Part shown: piece by piece, positions 1-7,360 of the stretch
Numbering within the stretch: the first letter of the stretch is position 1
How the letters are laid out: every line of letters begins with the position of its first letter
Assembly: GCA_035384605.1 (NCBI GenBank)
Contig: DAOOIV010000075.1
Location: 1 to 27,351, forward strand
DNA length: 27,351 nucleotides
From: Phycisphaerae bacterium
Lineage (GTDB): Bacteria; Planctomycetota; Phycisphaerae; UBA1845; PWPN01
Direction: 5' to 3'
Notes under the pieces: generated by a model
Databases searched by the model: none
Seen by the model: the letters and a program-made list of their open reading frames with translations, nothing else
Told to the model about the DNA's origin: nothing
Translations under genes and position numbers: made by a program

Positions 1-1227
1 CCTGTGGCCCAACTCCACGTCCTCGCGAATGCGATTCCGCACCGCCTCGCTTTGCATGTCCGCGACAAACCGGTCGCCGTCAAGCCCCAGCTTCACCGCC
101 TCGGCCCGATAGTCGAGCGAAGCGAGATCCTCGGACCAGGCACGCACCTCGGCCAGCATCCTCCAGAACAGCTCGTTGCCCCCCTGAAGCCGGGCCGCCT
201 CCACAGCACGCGCTGCCTCACACGAATGCGGCGAACCACGACCCGGGGCATATTGGTTGCAGCCGTCCGAAAGCGGAAAGTGCTTGAAAACCACGCGCAA
301 CCGACCGTCGCTACGCGGCAGAATGGTCTTGGTCAACAGATCCTCAAATTCCTTGCATCTTGAGCAGGTCAAGTCGCTGAATACGATCATCGTCAGTGGT
401 GCGTCGGCCGGCCCGCCACGAAAAGGTGCATCCGGCGAGATGGGTATCTCCATCTTGTCCCGCTTCAAGTACATCCGGGCAAGTATCTCCGGATCCCCGA
501 CAACCTCATCGACAATACCCTTGTTCTTGGCCACCTCCAAGGCGAAAACCGCCGCAACGGCGATCGCCCCCCCGATCACCCCGAAACTCACGGCCAGAGC
601 CAGCGTCACCAGCGCCAGCCGAGCCGTCGGATGCGGTGCCGCAGGTATCGCTCCAGAACCCGGGCAGTCACCCCTCAGTGCGTAAGCGGCATCCTTTCGC
701 CACCGACGGGGGCATGTCACAAGCACGATCACCAGCAACAAGAAGTTGATTGCGTGAATCGTCAGGCAGCCTGCGCACCACGCCTTGACTACCCTGGCCA
801 TGATGTACATGAAGAAGATGGACCAGCCGTTTCCCGCCAGAACCGCGACGAACGGCACCAACTGCCACCGCCGCCCCAATTCGTTGGGGCAGCCCACTCC
901 CAGGAACCAGGCAGCGAGAAAAGAAAAATACAGTAAACCCAGAATAGGCACGGGCACGCGGATGCCGCCGTGGCTGGGCGTCGCCGCCTTACCGTCACTC
1001 GACCGCGCGCCGTCTTGCTCCCCCTTCTTGGGTCTCGGCGGAACAGTGCTCCAACGGCTCGAGGCAATTCTGTCACAGCCTCCGCTCGCCGCATCACACA
1101 TCGCCGTCAGCAGACTGCTGCTCGACTTTCCAAATAGATGGTGGAGCAGCATTTGAGTGCTCAGGTAAGCCCCGAACAGCGAAAGCCCAATGGCCGTGAT
1201 GACGAGCAACCGTTTGAGCCAGATCAC
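1..1227 (-). CDS. VKOR-thioredoxin (DsbA-like) fusion membrane protein, C-terminus cut by window edge
   Basis: An open frame of 409 codons runs from a GTG at 1227 to the first base of the window without a stop. The GTG is chosen because AAGGAG (1235-1240) lies 7 nt upstream. The N-terminal half is a vitamin K epoxide reductase domain: a membrane helix near residues 7-28, the loop cysteine pair C44 and C51 (C-x6-C), more helices, and the quinone-side CAGC motif at 151-154. A further membrane helix near 204-228 leads into a thioredoxin/DsbA-like domain with the redox motif CSRC at 288-291, which should face the periplasm. In this family the VKOR part passes electrons from the thioredoxin-like domain to quinone, so the protein should form disulfides in exported proteins. 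The C-terminal end of the DsbA-like domain lies outside the window. Family call is confident; the physiological partners are unknown. Confidence 0.88.
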   Translation of the reverse strand, partial: MIWLKRLLVITAIGLSLFGAYLSTQMLLHHLFGKSSSSLLTAMCDAASGGCDRIASSRWSTVPPRPKKGEQDGARSSDGKAATPSHGGIRVPVPILGLLYFSFLAAWFLGVGCPNELGRRWQLVPFVAVLAGNGWSIFFMYIMARVVKAWCAGCLTIHAINFLLLVIVLVTCPRRWRKDAAYALRGDCPGSGAIPAAPHPTARLALVTLALAVSFGVIGGAIAVAAVFALEVAKNKGIVDEVVGDPEILARMYLKRDKMEIPISPDAPFRGGPADAPLTMIVFSDLTCSRCKEFEDLLTKTILPRSDGRLRVVFKHFPLSDGCNQYAPGRGSPHSCEAARAVEAARLQGGNELFWRMLAEVRAWSEDLASLDYRAEAVKLGLDGDRFVADMQSEAVRNRIREDVELGHR

Positions 1228-1920
1228 CGGCTTTCTCCTTGTCCCCGCTGCGCGGGGGCCCGCAAACCCCGGCGGCCGCCGATTCCACACCTTGCACAGC
1301 CCGCTCGGATTTCCCCGATAGCCGACTCCAGGGAATACGCCTTCCCGACCTCCGCGGAAGGGCGGATTATCTCACGCAGGCGGTACGATACAAGGGGGCC
1401 ATGGGACAATACGCCCCAAGGCGTCCGTCACAGTCGGGCCAAGGGTGCCGCCGGCCGCCTCTCTGCCGGTTTCGTGACGGTACAGGCGGGGAAATCGCCA
1501 GTGCCTTCTGCCGCTCCGGGTCTGTGCAGGCGGAAAAGCCCCCGTGGCAAACGGAATATGACCCTGCGAAATGCGTCACGGTCACTGCCTTCACATCACG
1601 CATGAATGGACGGTATAGCCGGTCGACGCGGGCAAACATCTTGTCACCGGCCAAAGGCGCTTGTATCGTTTGTGTGACGACCTCAATGTCTTCTGCACTC
1701 GCGACTCCCCCCCACCGGCGACGGCCGCTTCAAAGCATCCGCGCCATGAACAGATTTTGTCGAGGAGATCTTCCCTGGCGGCCGATGAATTAAACGGCTT
1801 GTGTCAGGCCAAACGGCCGGGCGAGGGTCTCACCGTCGCCCGGATTCTTCGCCGGCCGCCCGACTCGCTGGGAAGATCGGCGGCTGCTTGTGGGGTTCCC
1901 AAACTGTGGAGGTTTCTTGC
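1228..1920. other. Gene-poor stretch upstream of the VKOR gene
   Basis: No convincing protein gene was found. Open frames on both strands lack ribosome binding sites, recognisable domains and protein-like composition. Apart from the promoter and leader hairpin described separately, one clear structure is an 8-bp perfect stem CCGGGCGA / TCGCCCGG (1817-1824 with 1836-1843, 11-nt loop). It lies about 80 nt before the small ORF at 1921. No T-tract follows it, so it is not a classical terminator. Confidence 0.5.
1366..1393 (-). promoter_or_regulatory. Putative sigma-70-like promoter of the VKOR gene
   Basis: On the minus strand TTGTAT (1388-1393) and GATAAT (1366-1371) are separated by 16 nt. Transcription would begin near 1359, giving a leader of about 130 nt to the GTG at 1227. 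A CCCCGC-TGC-GCGGGG hairpin (1243-1257) sits just upstream of the ribosome binding site and could affect translation. Pattern match only. Confidence 0.4.
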
Positions 1921-1998
1921 ATGTGTCCATATAGCATTATCGCGATGCTCCTGGCGATCTTTCAGGCACTGGGCGCGATTTTTGGCGGCGCCTCGTAA
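1921..1998 (+). CDS. Possible small hydrophobic peptide (25 aa)
   Basis: ATG at 1921 is preceded by a good GGAGG about 8 nt upstream and followed by a 25-residue frame ending in TAA at 1996-1998. After MCPYS the peptide is almost wholly hydrophobic (roughly residues 6-22) and ends in a small-residue stretch GAIFGGAS, compatible with a single membrane helix. It would fit a small membrane peptide of unknown function. No family was recognised. The Shine-Dalgarno match and clean hydrophobicity are the only support; a chance ORF is possible. Confidence 0.3.
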   Translation: MCPYSIIAMLLAIFQALGAIFGGAS

Positions 1999-2036
1999 CC
2001 GGCGGGCACGGGAGAGAGGTTCAACAGGGACTTCCA

Positions 2037-2131
2037 GGGCCTGCCCGAAAAGCGGCGCCACCGCCCGCTGAACGCCAGCTTGACACGGCGTCCACGAGCA
2101 ACGGTGCGTCTTCTTCTCTTCGGGCAGGCCC
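2037..2131. repeat. 13-bp inverted repeat downstream of the GHL10 gene
   Basis: GGGCCTGCCCGAA at 2037-2049 is exactly complementary to TTCGGGCAGGCCC at 2119-2131, with 69 nt between. A 10-bp direct repeat CGCTGAACGC lies at 2066-2075 and 2140-2149. The element sits just past the stop codon of the minus-strand hydrolase gene. It could be a long 3'-end hairpin of that transcript or the remains of a small palindromic mobile repeat. Confidence 0.6.
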
Positions 2132-2155
2132 CCGTCTTGCGCTGAACGCTGGGAT

Positions 2156-4801
2156 TCAATTAGCGCAGGCCGGATCCGGCGCCGTGTTCTCGCCGCTCAT
2201 GCATCGCTGAAAGACGCTGAAATCGGCCTGGTCAACATCGTTGTCCGCGTCAAAGTCCTTCCCCTCGCAGCCGGCCAGAACGGATACGCCGGGCCCCGAC
2301 GCGCAGATCTCGAACGCATCATAATCGTCCGCATCCACGTCGCAGTCGGCGTCGAAATCCGCACCAACAAGCGGTTTGAGCGTCAACCCTGCCTCCTCCG
2401 ATGTGGCGCTGCCGGACCCGTTGCTCACCACGCAACGGTAGTCACCCGCGTCATCCGCGTCGGCACTCGAAACCGTCAAAGTCGCCGTCGTCACGCCCGA
2501 GTAGTGACCGCCGTCGCTCAGGTCGCTTTGATTCTTCTGCCACAGATATGAAAGAGGCATATCCCCTGTCGCCGATACCGTGAACGTGGCGGTGCCGCCC
2601 GGGCAGACGTTCTGGGGCGCCGGGTGCCGGGTTATCGCAGGCGGGGTGCCGCCGAGTACCAGGTCGTCCCTCCGAACACCGGCGGCAATGACCTGCACAC
2701 TTGGATGCGTCACGACCGGGTAGCCGTCCTTGCCGGCCGTCACGCTGTAATATGTTCCCGAGGCACCAGCCGTGATGTTCGTAACGATGTAATAACCGCC
2801 GGCGTCGGTCTGCACGCTCGGGAGCGCCCCCACCTGAACGGTCGCATCGTCCACCGGCAGCCCGGTACTGCCGTCAGTGACTCGCCCGTAGAGTATCCCT
2901 TCCGTCGCCGTCGCCGGATCCTTCCAGGGCATCGGCGGAACCGGAACAGGATAGTGAAAGAAGTTCTCCGCCACGTACGGATACCAATCGGTCCACGTAA
3001 GCCCCGCGTCATTGGTCGTGGCATACGAATACGTACACAGACCGTCCGCACCCGCCGCCCGAGCGTACTCCATCTGAACGACGCTGTTGGCAAACGAGTT
3101 CATGTAGATGCCGGGTCCGATGATGGTCTGGCGGTTGTATCGCCACAAGTTGATACTGTTGTCCACCCAGTCGCGATAGGTCTGCGCGTAGGAACCGTCT
3201 TCATCGAAATAGGCCATCAGAACGGGCGAGTCCAGATACGCCTTTGACTGCCAGTCCTCCCAGTCGCTGAAGACCTCGTAGTAGGGCCGTGTGTTATGAA
3301 AATCGGTGCTGCACGGATGCCACGTCACGACCGCCGAAGAATAACGGACCGGCTGGCGCGGGTTGCTCGTGATCAGCGGGATCTCCCAGGTCATCCGGCG
3401 TACAACCTCGGTCACGGTGCGGCGCCGGAAATCGTCCCACTGAGTGTCACCCGTGGGACTGGGCACGTCGGTCCGGTTATAGATTCGCTGGAACCGCTTG
3501 AGGCTTGAGTTTTCGTAGCTCGTGTCCGCAGGATAACCGGAATCCCTGTTCGTGTAGCGGATGTAGTCCCAGTGGATGCCGTCAATCTCGTAGTCGGTCA
3601 CCAACTCGCGCACGATCGAGGCAAGGTAATCCTGGACATCAGGTGAACCAGGGTCAAACTCATAGTAGCTGCCGACCTTTGCGACGGTCCCCATGTTGGC
3701 CAGCGGAACCTTGAGCCACTCCGGATGGGCGGCCAAAAAGGCGTTGCCCGGCGGCGGCCATTTCGACGACACCCGAAAGGCCACCAGCCAGCAGTGGACC
3801 TGGAGTCCGCTGGCGTGAGCCTGCTGAACCATGTAGGCGAGCGGATCAAAGGATTCCGTCACATAGACCGACCGGGCCACGATGTCGGACTTCCAGTATG
3901 CCCCGTGTGAGCCGACCTCGTTGTCGTGGAAAGCCAGCACTTCTGGTACTATCGCATTGTAGTTCCCCTGCACCGCCAGACTGATCATCTGATCGATCTG
4001 GGCGGCGTTCTGCATCCCTACATGAAAGACATCCACCCAGAAACCGCGGAATTCCGGCCGAATCTCCGCGAACACCGCCGTTACCGTCTTGTCCACGTCC
4101 ATGGTCACGCTGGTGTCGGCGGACGTCGGATCGGCGACGTCCGAACCGGCTGAGACCGTCCAATGGCTGAACCGGTAGCCGGACGCCGGACTGGCCGCGA
4201 TCGAAACCACGTCGCCCTCCAGGTAGCCGTATGGCCCGCCCTCGGCCGGCGTGGTCGTACCCGCCCCGGCCGGACTCACTGCCATCGTGAGACTGACCGG
4301 CTCGGGTTTGTAAAAGCGAACGGCGTCCGCATAAACCCGCGCCCCGGCGGTTGCCGACTGATTCGTCAGGCTGACGCGCCCGTTGGCCGACGAGCCCTCC
4401 AGGAATTCGAACGTGCCGAGCGAGACCCATTGCCCCGTGTTCGTCTGTTGGTTGACGAGAAAAGTCTGACTCCCGCCGTTGTAGTGAACTGTGTACCGGG
4501 CGTCGGTGATATGCGTGCCGTCTCCCGACGGATACCACACGAACACCTCGTAATCACCGCTTGCCGGAATGGTCGGTTGCCACTGAACCTCCCCGCTGGC
4601 CGTCGTGGCCGTGGTCGCACGCCGGTAATTCATACCGTATTCGCCGGTCCCGCTTGTTCGCGTGCTCCAAACCCCGGACAACGCAGTGAAGCCGGCGTCG
4701 GTGTTATCCACGATCACTTCCGCGGCCGGCAACACAGCCGGGACACCCAGAATCGCAAGATACCCCGTAACAACGAGACGTACCGGAAACGAGGGATACA
4801 T
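2156..4801 (-). CDS. Secreted multidomain GHL10-type glycoside hydrolase with golvesin, Ig-like and dockerin-like domains
   Basis: An 881-residue exported protein. ATG at 4801 has AAAGGAG about 7 nt upstream. Domains in order: signal peptide (1 to about 27, ending PAA); golvesin/CBM-like beta-sandwich (29-167, ending in ADAVRFYK); InlB-type bacterial repeat (170-247, with GYRFSHWTV and VTAVFAE); GHL10 (PF02638-like) TIM barrel (249-615) with FRGFWVD at its start and the conserved DGIHWDYIRY at 407-416; carboxypeptidase-regulatory-like domain (635-715); Ig-like domain (721-808, DAGDYRCVVSN); and two dockerin-like D-x-D-x-D segments (814-870). GHL10 proteins are putative glycosidases, so it probably acts on a polysaccharide outside the cell, with accessory domains for binding or attachment. 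In planctomycetes such dockerin-like tails occur without classical cellulosomes, so their partner is unknown. Substrate undetermined. Confidence 0.85.
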   Translation of the reverse strand: MYPSFPVRLVVTGYLAILGVPAVLPAAEVIVDNTDAGFTALSGVWSTRTSGTGEYGMNYRRATTATTASGEVQWQPTIPASGDYEVFVWYPSGDGTHITDARYTVHYNGGSQTFLVNQQTNTGQWVSLGTFEFLEGSSANGRVSLTNQSATAGARVYADAVRFYKPEPVSLTMAVSPAGAGTTTPAEGGPYGYLEGDVVSIAASPASGYRFSHWTVSAGSDVADPTSADTSVTMDVDKTVTAVFAEIRPEFRGFWVDVFHVGMQNAAQIDQMISLAVQGNYNAIVPEVLAFHDNEVGSHGAYWKSDIVARSVYVTESFDPLAYMVQQAHASGLQVHCWLVAFRVSSKWPPPGNAFLAAHPEWLKVPLANMGTVAKVGSYYEFDPGSPDVQDYLASIVRELVTDYEIDGIHWDYIRYTNRDSGYPADTSYENSSLKRFQRIYNRTDVPSPTGDTQWDDFRRRTVTEVVRRMTWEIPLITSNPRQPVRYSSAVVTWHPCSTDFHNTRPYYEVFSDWEDWQSKAYLDSPVLMAYFDEDGSYAQTYRDWVDNSINLWRYNRQTIIGPGIYMNSFANSVVQMEYARAAGADGLCTYSYATTNDAGLTWTDWYPYVAENFFHYPVPVPPMPWKDPATATEGILYGRVTDGSTGLPVDDATVQVGALPSVQTDAGGYYIVTNITAGASGTYYSVTAGKDGYPVVTHPSVQVIAAGVRRDDLVLGGTPPAITRHPAPQNVCPGGTATFTVSATGDMPLSYLWQKNQSDLSDGGHYSGVTTATLTVSSADADDAGDYRCVVSNGSGSATSEEAGLTLKPLVGADFDADCDVDADDYDAFEICASGPGVSVLAGCEGKDFDADNDVDQADFSVFQRCMSGENTAPDPACAN

Positions 4802-5159
4802 CTTTCCGCTCCTTTCACATCAACCCGATGGGCGGGAGCCGCTCTCCATACACTACCGACGGTACTGCTTCGCTCTCCAGACAGCCGGCACATGATTCTC
4901 CAGCCGGCAAACGAACCGCCTTTATGGTAGCGTCAACGTACCGGCTGCGCCTAGTCCTTGGTTCACTTGCCATGGCGTGAAACGCCGCGAGAAACCAGAT
5001 AGAATTACGCTTCATTTTGTCGAGTTGCTTGCGGAACAGCCGTGAGCCCTGCTTGTGCGCCTCAAAGCACGGGCCGATCGCTGTGAGCAGGCGGTATGGC
5101 GGCGTCTCGGTCGTCGCGGCGACCGGCATACGCCTTTTCACTGAAAGGAGCACTCAGGC
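4802..5159. other. Divergent intergenic region between two carbohydrate-active genes
   Basis: This 358-nt region should hold the promoters of the minus-strand GHL10 gene and the plus-strand DUF5696-like gene. Both genes have clear ribosome binding sites (AAAGGAG) at its edges. Small perfect hairpins are present: GGCGT-GAA-ACGCC (4975-4987) and a CGGTCG/CGACCG stem just upstream of the plus-strand gene. A TAGAAT sequence lies near 5000 but has no good -35 partner. No ORF here is convincing. Confidence 0.45.
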
Positions 5160-7298
5160 ATGCGATCCGTCGATTACCTTGTGCTCGGAGTCGGGCTGTG
5201 CGCTCTTGCACTGTCATCATCCGCAGCCGTCGGAAACGAAACAACCCTTACACTATCCAACCAGCACCTGTCGCTCGACATTGACCTCCGCCTCGACGGC
5301 GGGCACGTTGGACTAAAGGACCTCAAAACCAACCAGCTATACGAGGCCGCCGACTTCGGCATCGTCCGGGTCTACGACAGCACCGAGGACCGCACCCGGG
5401 TGCTGATCATCAGCCCTGACGTCGAGGCCTTCACGTGCAAGGTTACAATCGACCGCCTTACCGACACGCAAGCCGTTATCCGCCTGTCCACCGGCGCCGG
5501 CTCTGCCTCGGCCATGGGCACCCAAAGCTTCGGCATCTCGCTGGATGTCGAACTCACACTCAAAGACAACGCCCTGGAATACGCCATTCCGATCGCGAGT
5601 CTCAAAGAAAACCTGCCCCAGCGCTGGCGGCTCATGAATGTCGAGATCTTCCCCCACCTCGGAGCCACGCCGGCCGGCTCACCGGGCTACCTCCTCATCC
5701 CAAGTTGGTCCGGCGCCGTGTACTACTTCGACCGCAACCATCCGCGAGCCAATCCGCAATACACTCAACCCGGCCACGGCGACCCAACCACCGAGAGCGG
5801 CCTGCGAACGCGCTGGAGCTTCCGGCCCGACGCCCCCGCCGAGTACGGGACCATGATGTACGGCCTTCAAGCCGCCTGGGAGGACCAGTCACAGCAACCG
5901 GTGTACGCCACCATCCGCGACGGCGCAGGGCTGGCAGGAATCCTGCTCGGCGGCGAGTACGACACCGAAATCCGCGCCCGGCGAGACCAGGGCCCCAATC
6001 GCACCTGCTCGATCAACCCGATCTGGCACTACCGGCGGTATTGGCACTCCAAACTCGATCCCGTCGACCGGCGCGTGCGGCTGGTTGCCCTCGGTCCTGA
6101 CCAAGCGAACTACTCGGGCGTCGGCAACCTGCTGCGCGACTACCTGATCGGCGAGAAAGGGGTCAAAACCCTTCGCCGGCGAGCCGAGACGAACGAAGAA
6201 GTCAAATACTTCGTCGATTCGATCTACCTGCGGGTGATGATGGGCATGAAGCGGTTCTCGCTCGACGGCCAGGGCGAGATGCGCTCTTTCCAGTCCTGGG
6301 ACCAGTTCCGCGAGGCGATACCGCTGTTCCAGCAGGCCGGCTTCGAGAAGATCAACTTCGTGTTCGTCGGCGCCAACTTCGCCGGTCACGACGGAGCCCA
6401 TCCGACGGTCTTTCCCCTCGAGCCCGCCCACGGCGGCGAACCCGCGTTCCGCAGAATGATGGAGCGGCTCAACGCGGCCGGCTACCGCGCGTGCTTTCAC
6501 CTCAACTACAAGGATGTCTACCAGTGCTCGCCCGACTGGACGCCGCAGGCCATTCAGGTCAACGAATGGGGCGAGCTGCGCTACCACGGGGCCTGGATCG
6601 GCGGCTTCTCATATCAGGGCATCCCCCAGGAAATGCTCGAGCGGTTCGGTAAACGCGACCTGCCCAGATTGCGCGAACTGGGCCTGCGCGGGATGCACTA
6701 TTGGGACGCCTGTCTGTCCGTCATGGAGGAGACCTTCCCGGCCCGAAGCGGCGTGCCCAACAACCGCATCATCACCCGCCGCGAATACGGCGAGGGAGCG
6801 ATCGAATACTTCAGATACGCGGCCGAAATCTTCGGCACCGTCGGCTGTGAGACGAGCATCGTGCCGCTGCTCGGCATCATCGTGAACGCAGGAAACACCA
6901 CGTATCCCGGCGACGGCGCATCCCGCAAGTTCCCGGGCAACGGTTTCTGCGAGGCTGGCCTCATCGACCACTGGGTGCCCATGCAGCACGTCGTCTACCA
7001 CGGCCTGTGCTGCTACGGCGGCGGCGCCGAACTGGCCGGACGCACCGGCTACGAGTTCAACGCCGCCCCCACCAGAGAGGAGATCGACAAGATCCGCAAA
7101 GAGTATCTCGAGACGCAGCAATGGAACGGCCCGCTGGTTTACGAATTCATCACCGACCACCACATGCTCGCCCCGGGCGTCTTCCGAACCACCTTGTCCG
7201 ACGGCACGAAGATCTACGTCAACAAGACCGGCCAGGATTGGACCGGTGAAGGTGTGACCGTCACGGCGAAGAAGCATCTGATCCGACATCCCCGGTGA
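5160..7298 (+). CDS. Secreted DUF5696/GH101-like TIM-barrel glycosidase-like protein
   Basis: A 712-residue protein with an AAAGGAG about 9 nt before the ATG and a signal peptide (residues 1 to about 25, ALSSSAAVG). Residues 26-330 are beta-rich and resemble the galactose-mutarotase-like N-terminal domain of large glycosidases. Residues 340-700 look like a TIM barrel: a strand KINFVFVGANF near 397, FHLNYKDVY near 446 and GLRGMHYWDAC at 508-518. Asp516 sits where GH101-like enzymes carry their nucleophile. The architecture resembles DUF5696 proteins, distant relatives of endo-alpha-N-acetylgalactosaminidases. That family assignment comes from memory of the architecture and is moderate; glycosidase activity is inferred. 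The heparinase-like gene follows after 62 nt on the same strand, so co-transcription is likely. The C-terminus ends soon after the barrel, without a dockerin. Confidence 0.6.
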   Translation: MRSVDYLVLGVGLCALALSSSAAVGNETTLTLSNQHLSLDIDLRLDGGHVGLKDLKTNQLYEAADFGIVRVYDSTEDRTRVLIISPDVEAFTCKVTIDRLTDTQAVIRLSTGAGSASAMGTQSFGISLDVELTLKDNALEYAIPIASLKENLPQRWRLMNVEIFPHLGATPAGSPGYLLIPSWSGAVYYFDRNHPRANPQYTQPGHGDPTTESGLRTRWSFRPDAPAEYGTMMYGLQAAWEDQSQQPVYATIRDGAGLAGILLGGEYDTEIRARRDQGPNRTCSINPIWHYRRYWHSKLDPVDRRVRLVALGPDQANYSGVGNLLRDYLIGEKGVKTLRRRAETNEEVKYFVDSIYLRVMMGMKRFSLDGQGEMRSFQSWDQFREAIPLFQQAGFEKINFVFVGANFAGHDGAHPTVFPLEPAHGGEPAFRRMMERLNAAGYRACFHLNYKDVYQCSPDWTPQAIQVNEWGELRYHGAWIGGFSYQGIPQEMLERFGKRDLPRLRELGLRGMHYWDACLSVMEETFPARSGVPNNRIITRREYGEGAIEYFRYAAEIFGTVGCETSIVPLLGIIVNAGNTTYPGDGASRKFPGNGFCEAGLIDHWVPMQHVVYHGLCCYGGGAELAGRTGYEFNAAPTREEIDKIRKEYLETQQWNGPLVYEFITDHHMLAPGVFRTTLSDGTKIYVNKTGQDWTGEGVTVTAKKHLIRHPR

Positions 7299-7360
7299 AG
7301 CAGCAGGGTGGTAATATGAGTATTTTCGGAACCCGAGACCGTGTGTATTAGAGCCCGCTC

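Noticed and set aside
1138..2071. Several plus-strand frames of 136-184 codons upstream of the VKOR gene
   Set aside because: They overlap each other, lack ribosome binding sites and give Pro/Arg-rich translations. Only the short frame at 1921 has a good Shine-Dalgarno sequence.
3846..4538. 230-codon minus-strand frame within the GHL10 gene
   Set aside because: It is an alternative frame of the same strand with Arg/Gly-rich translation. The main frame carries all domain motifs.
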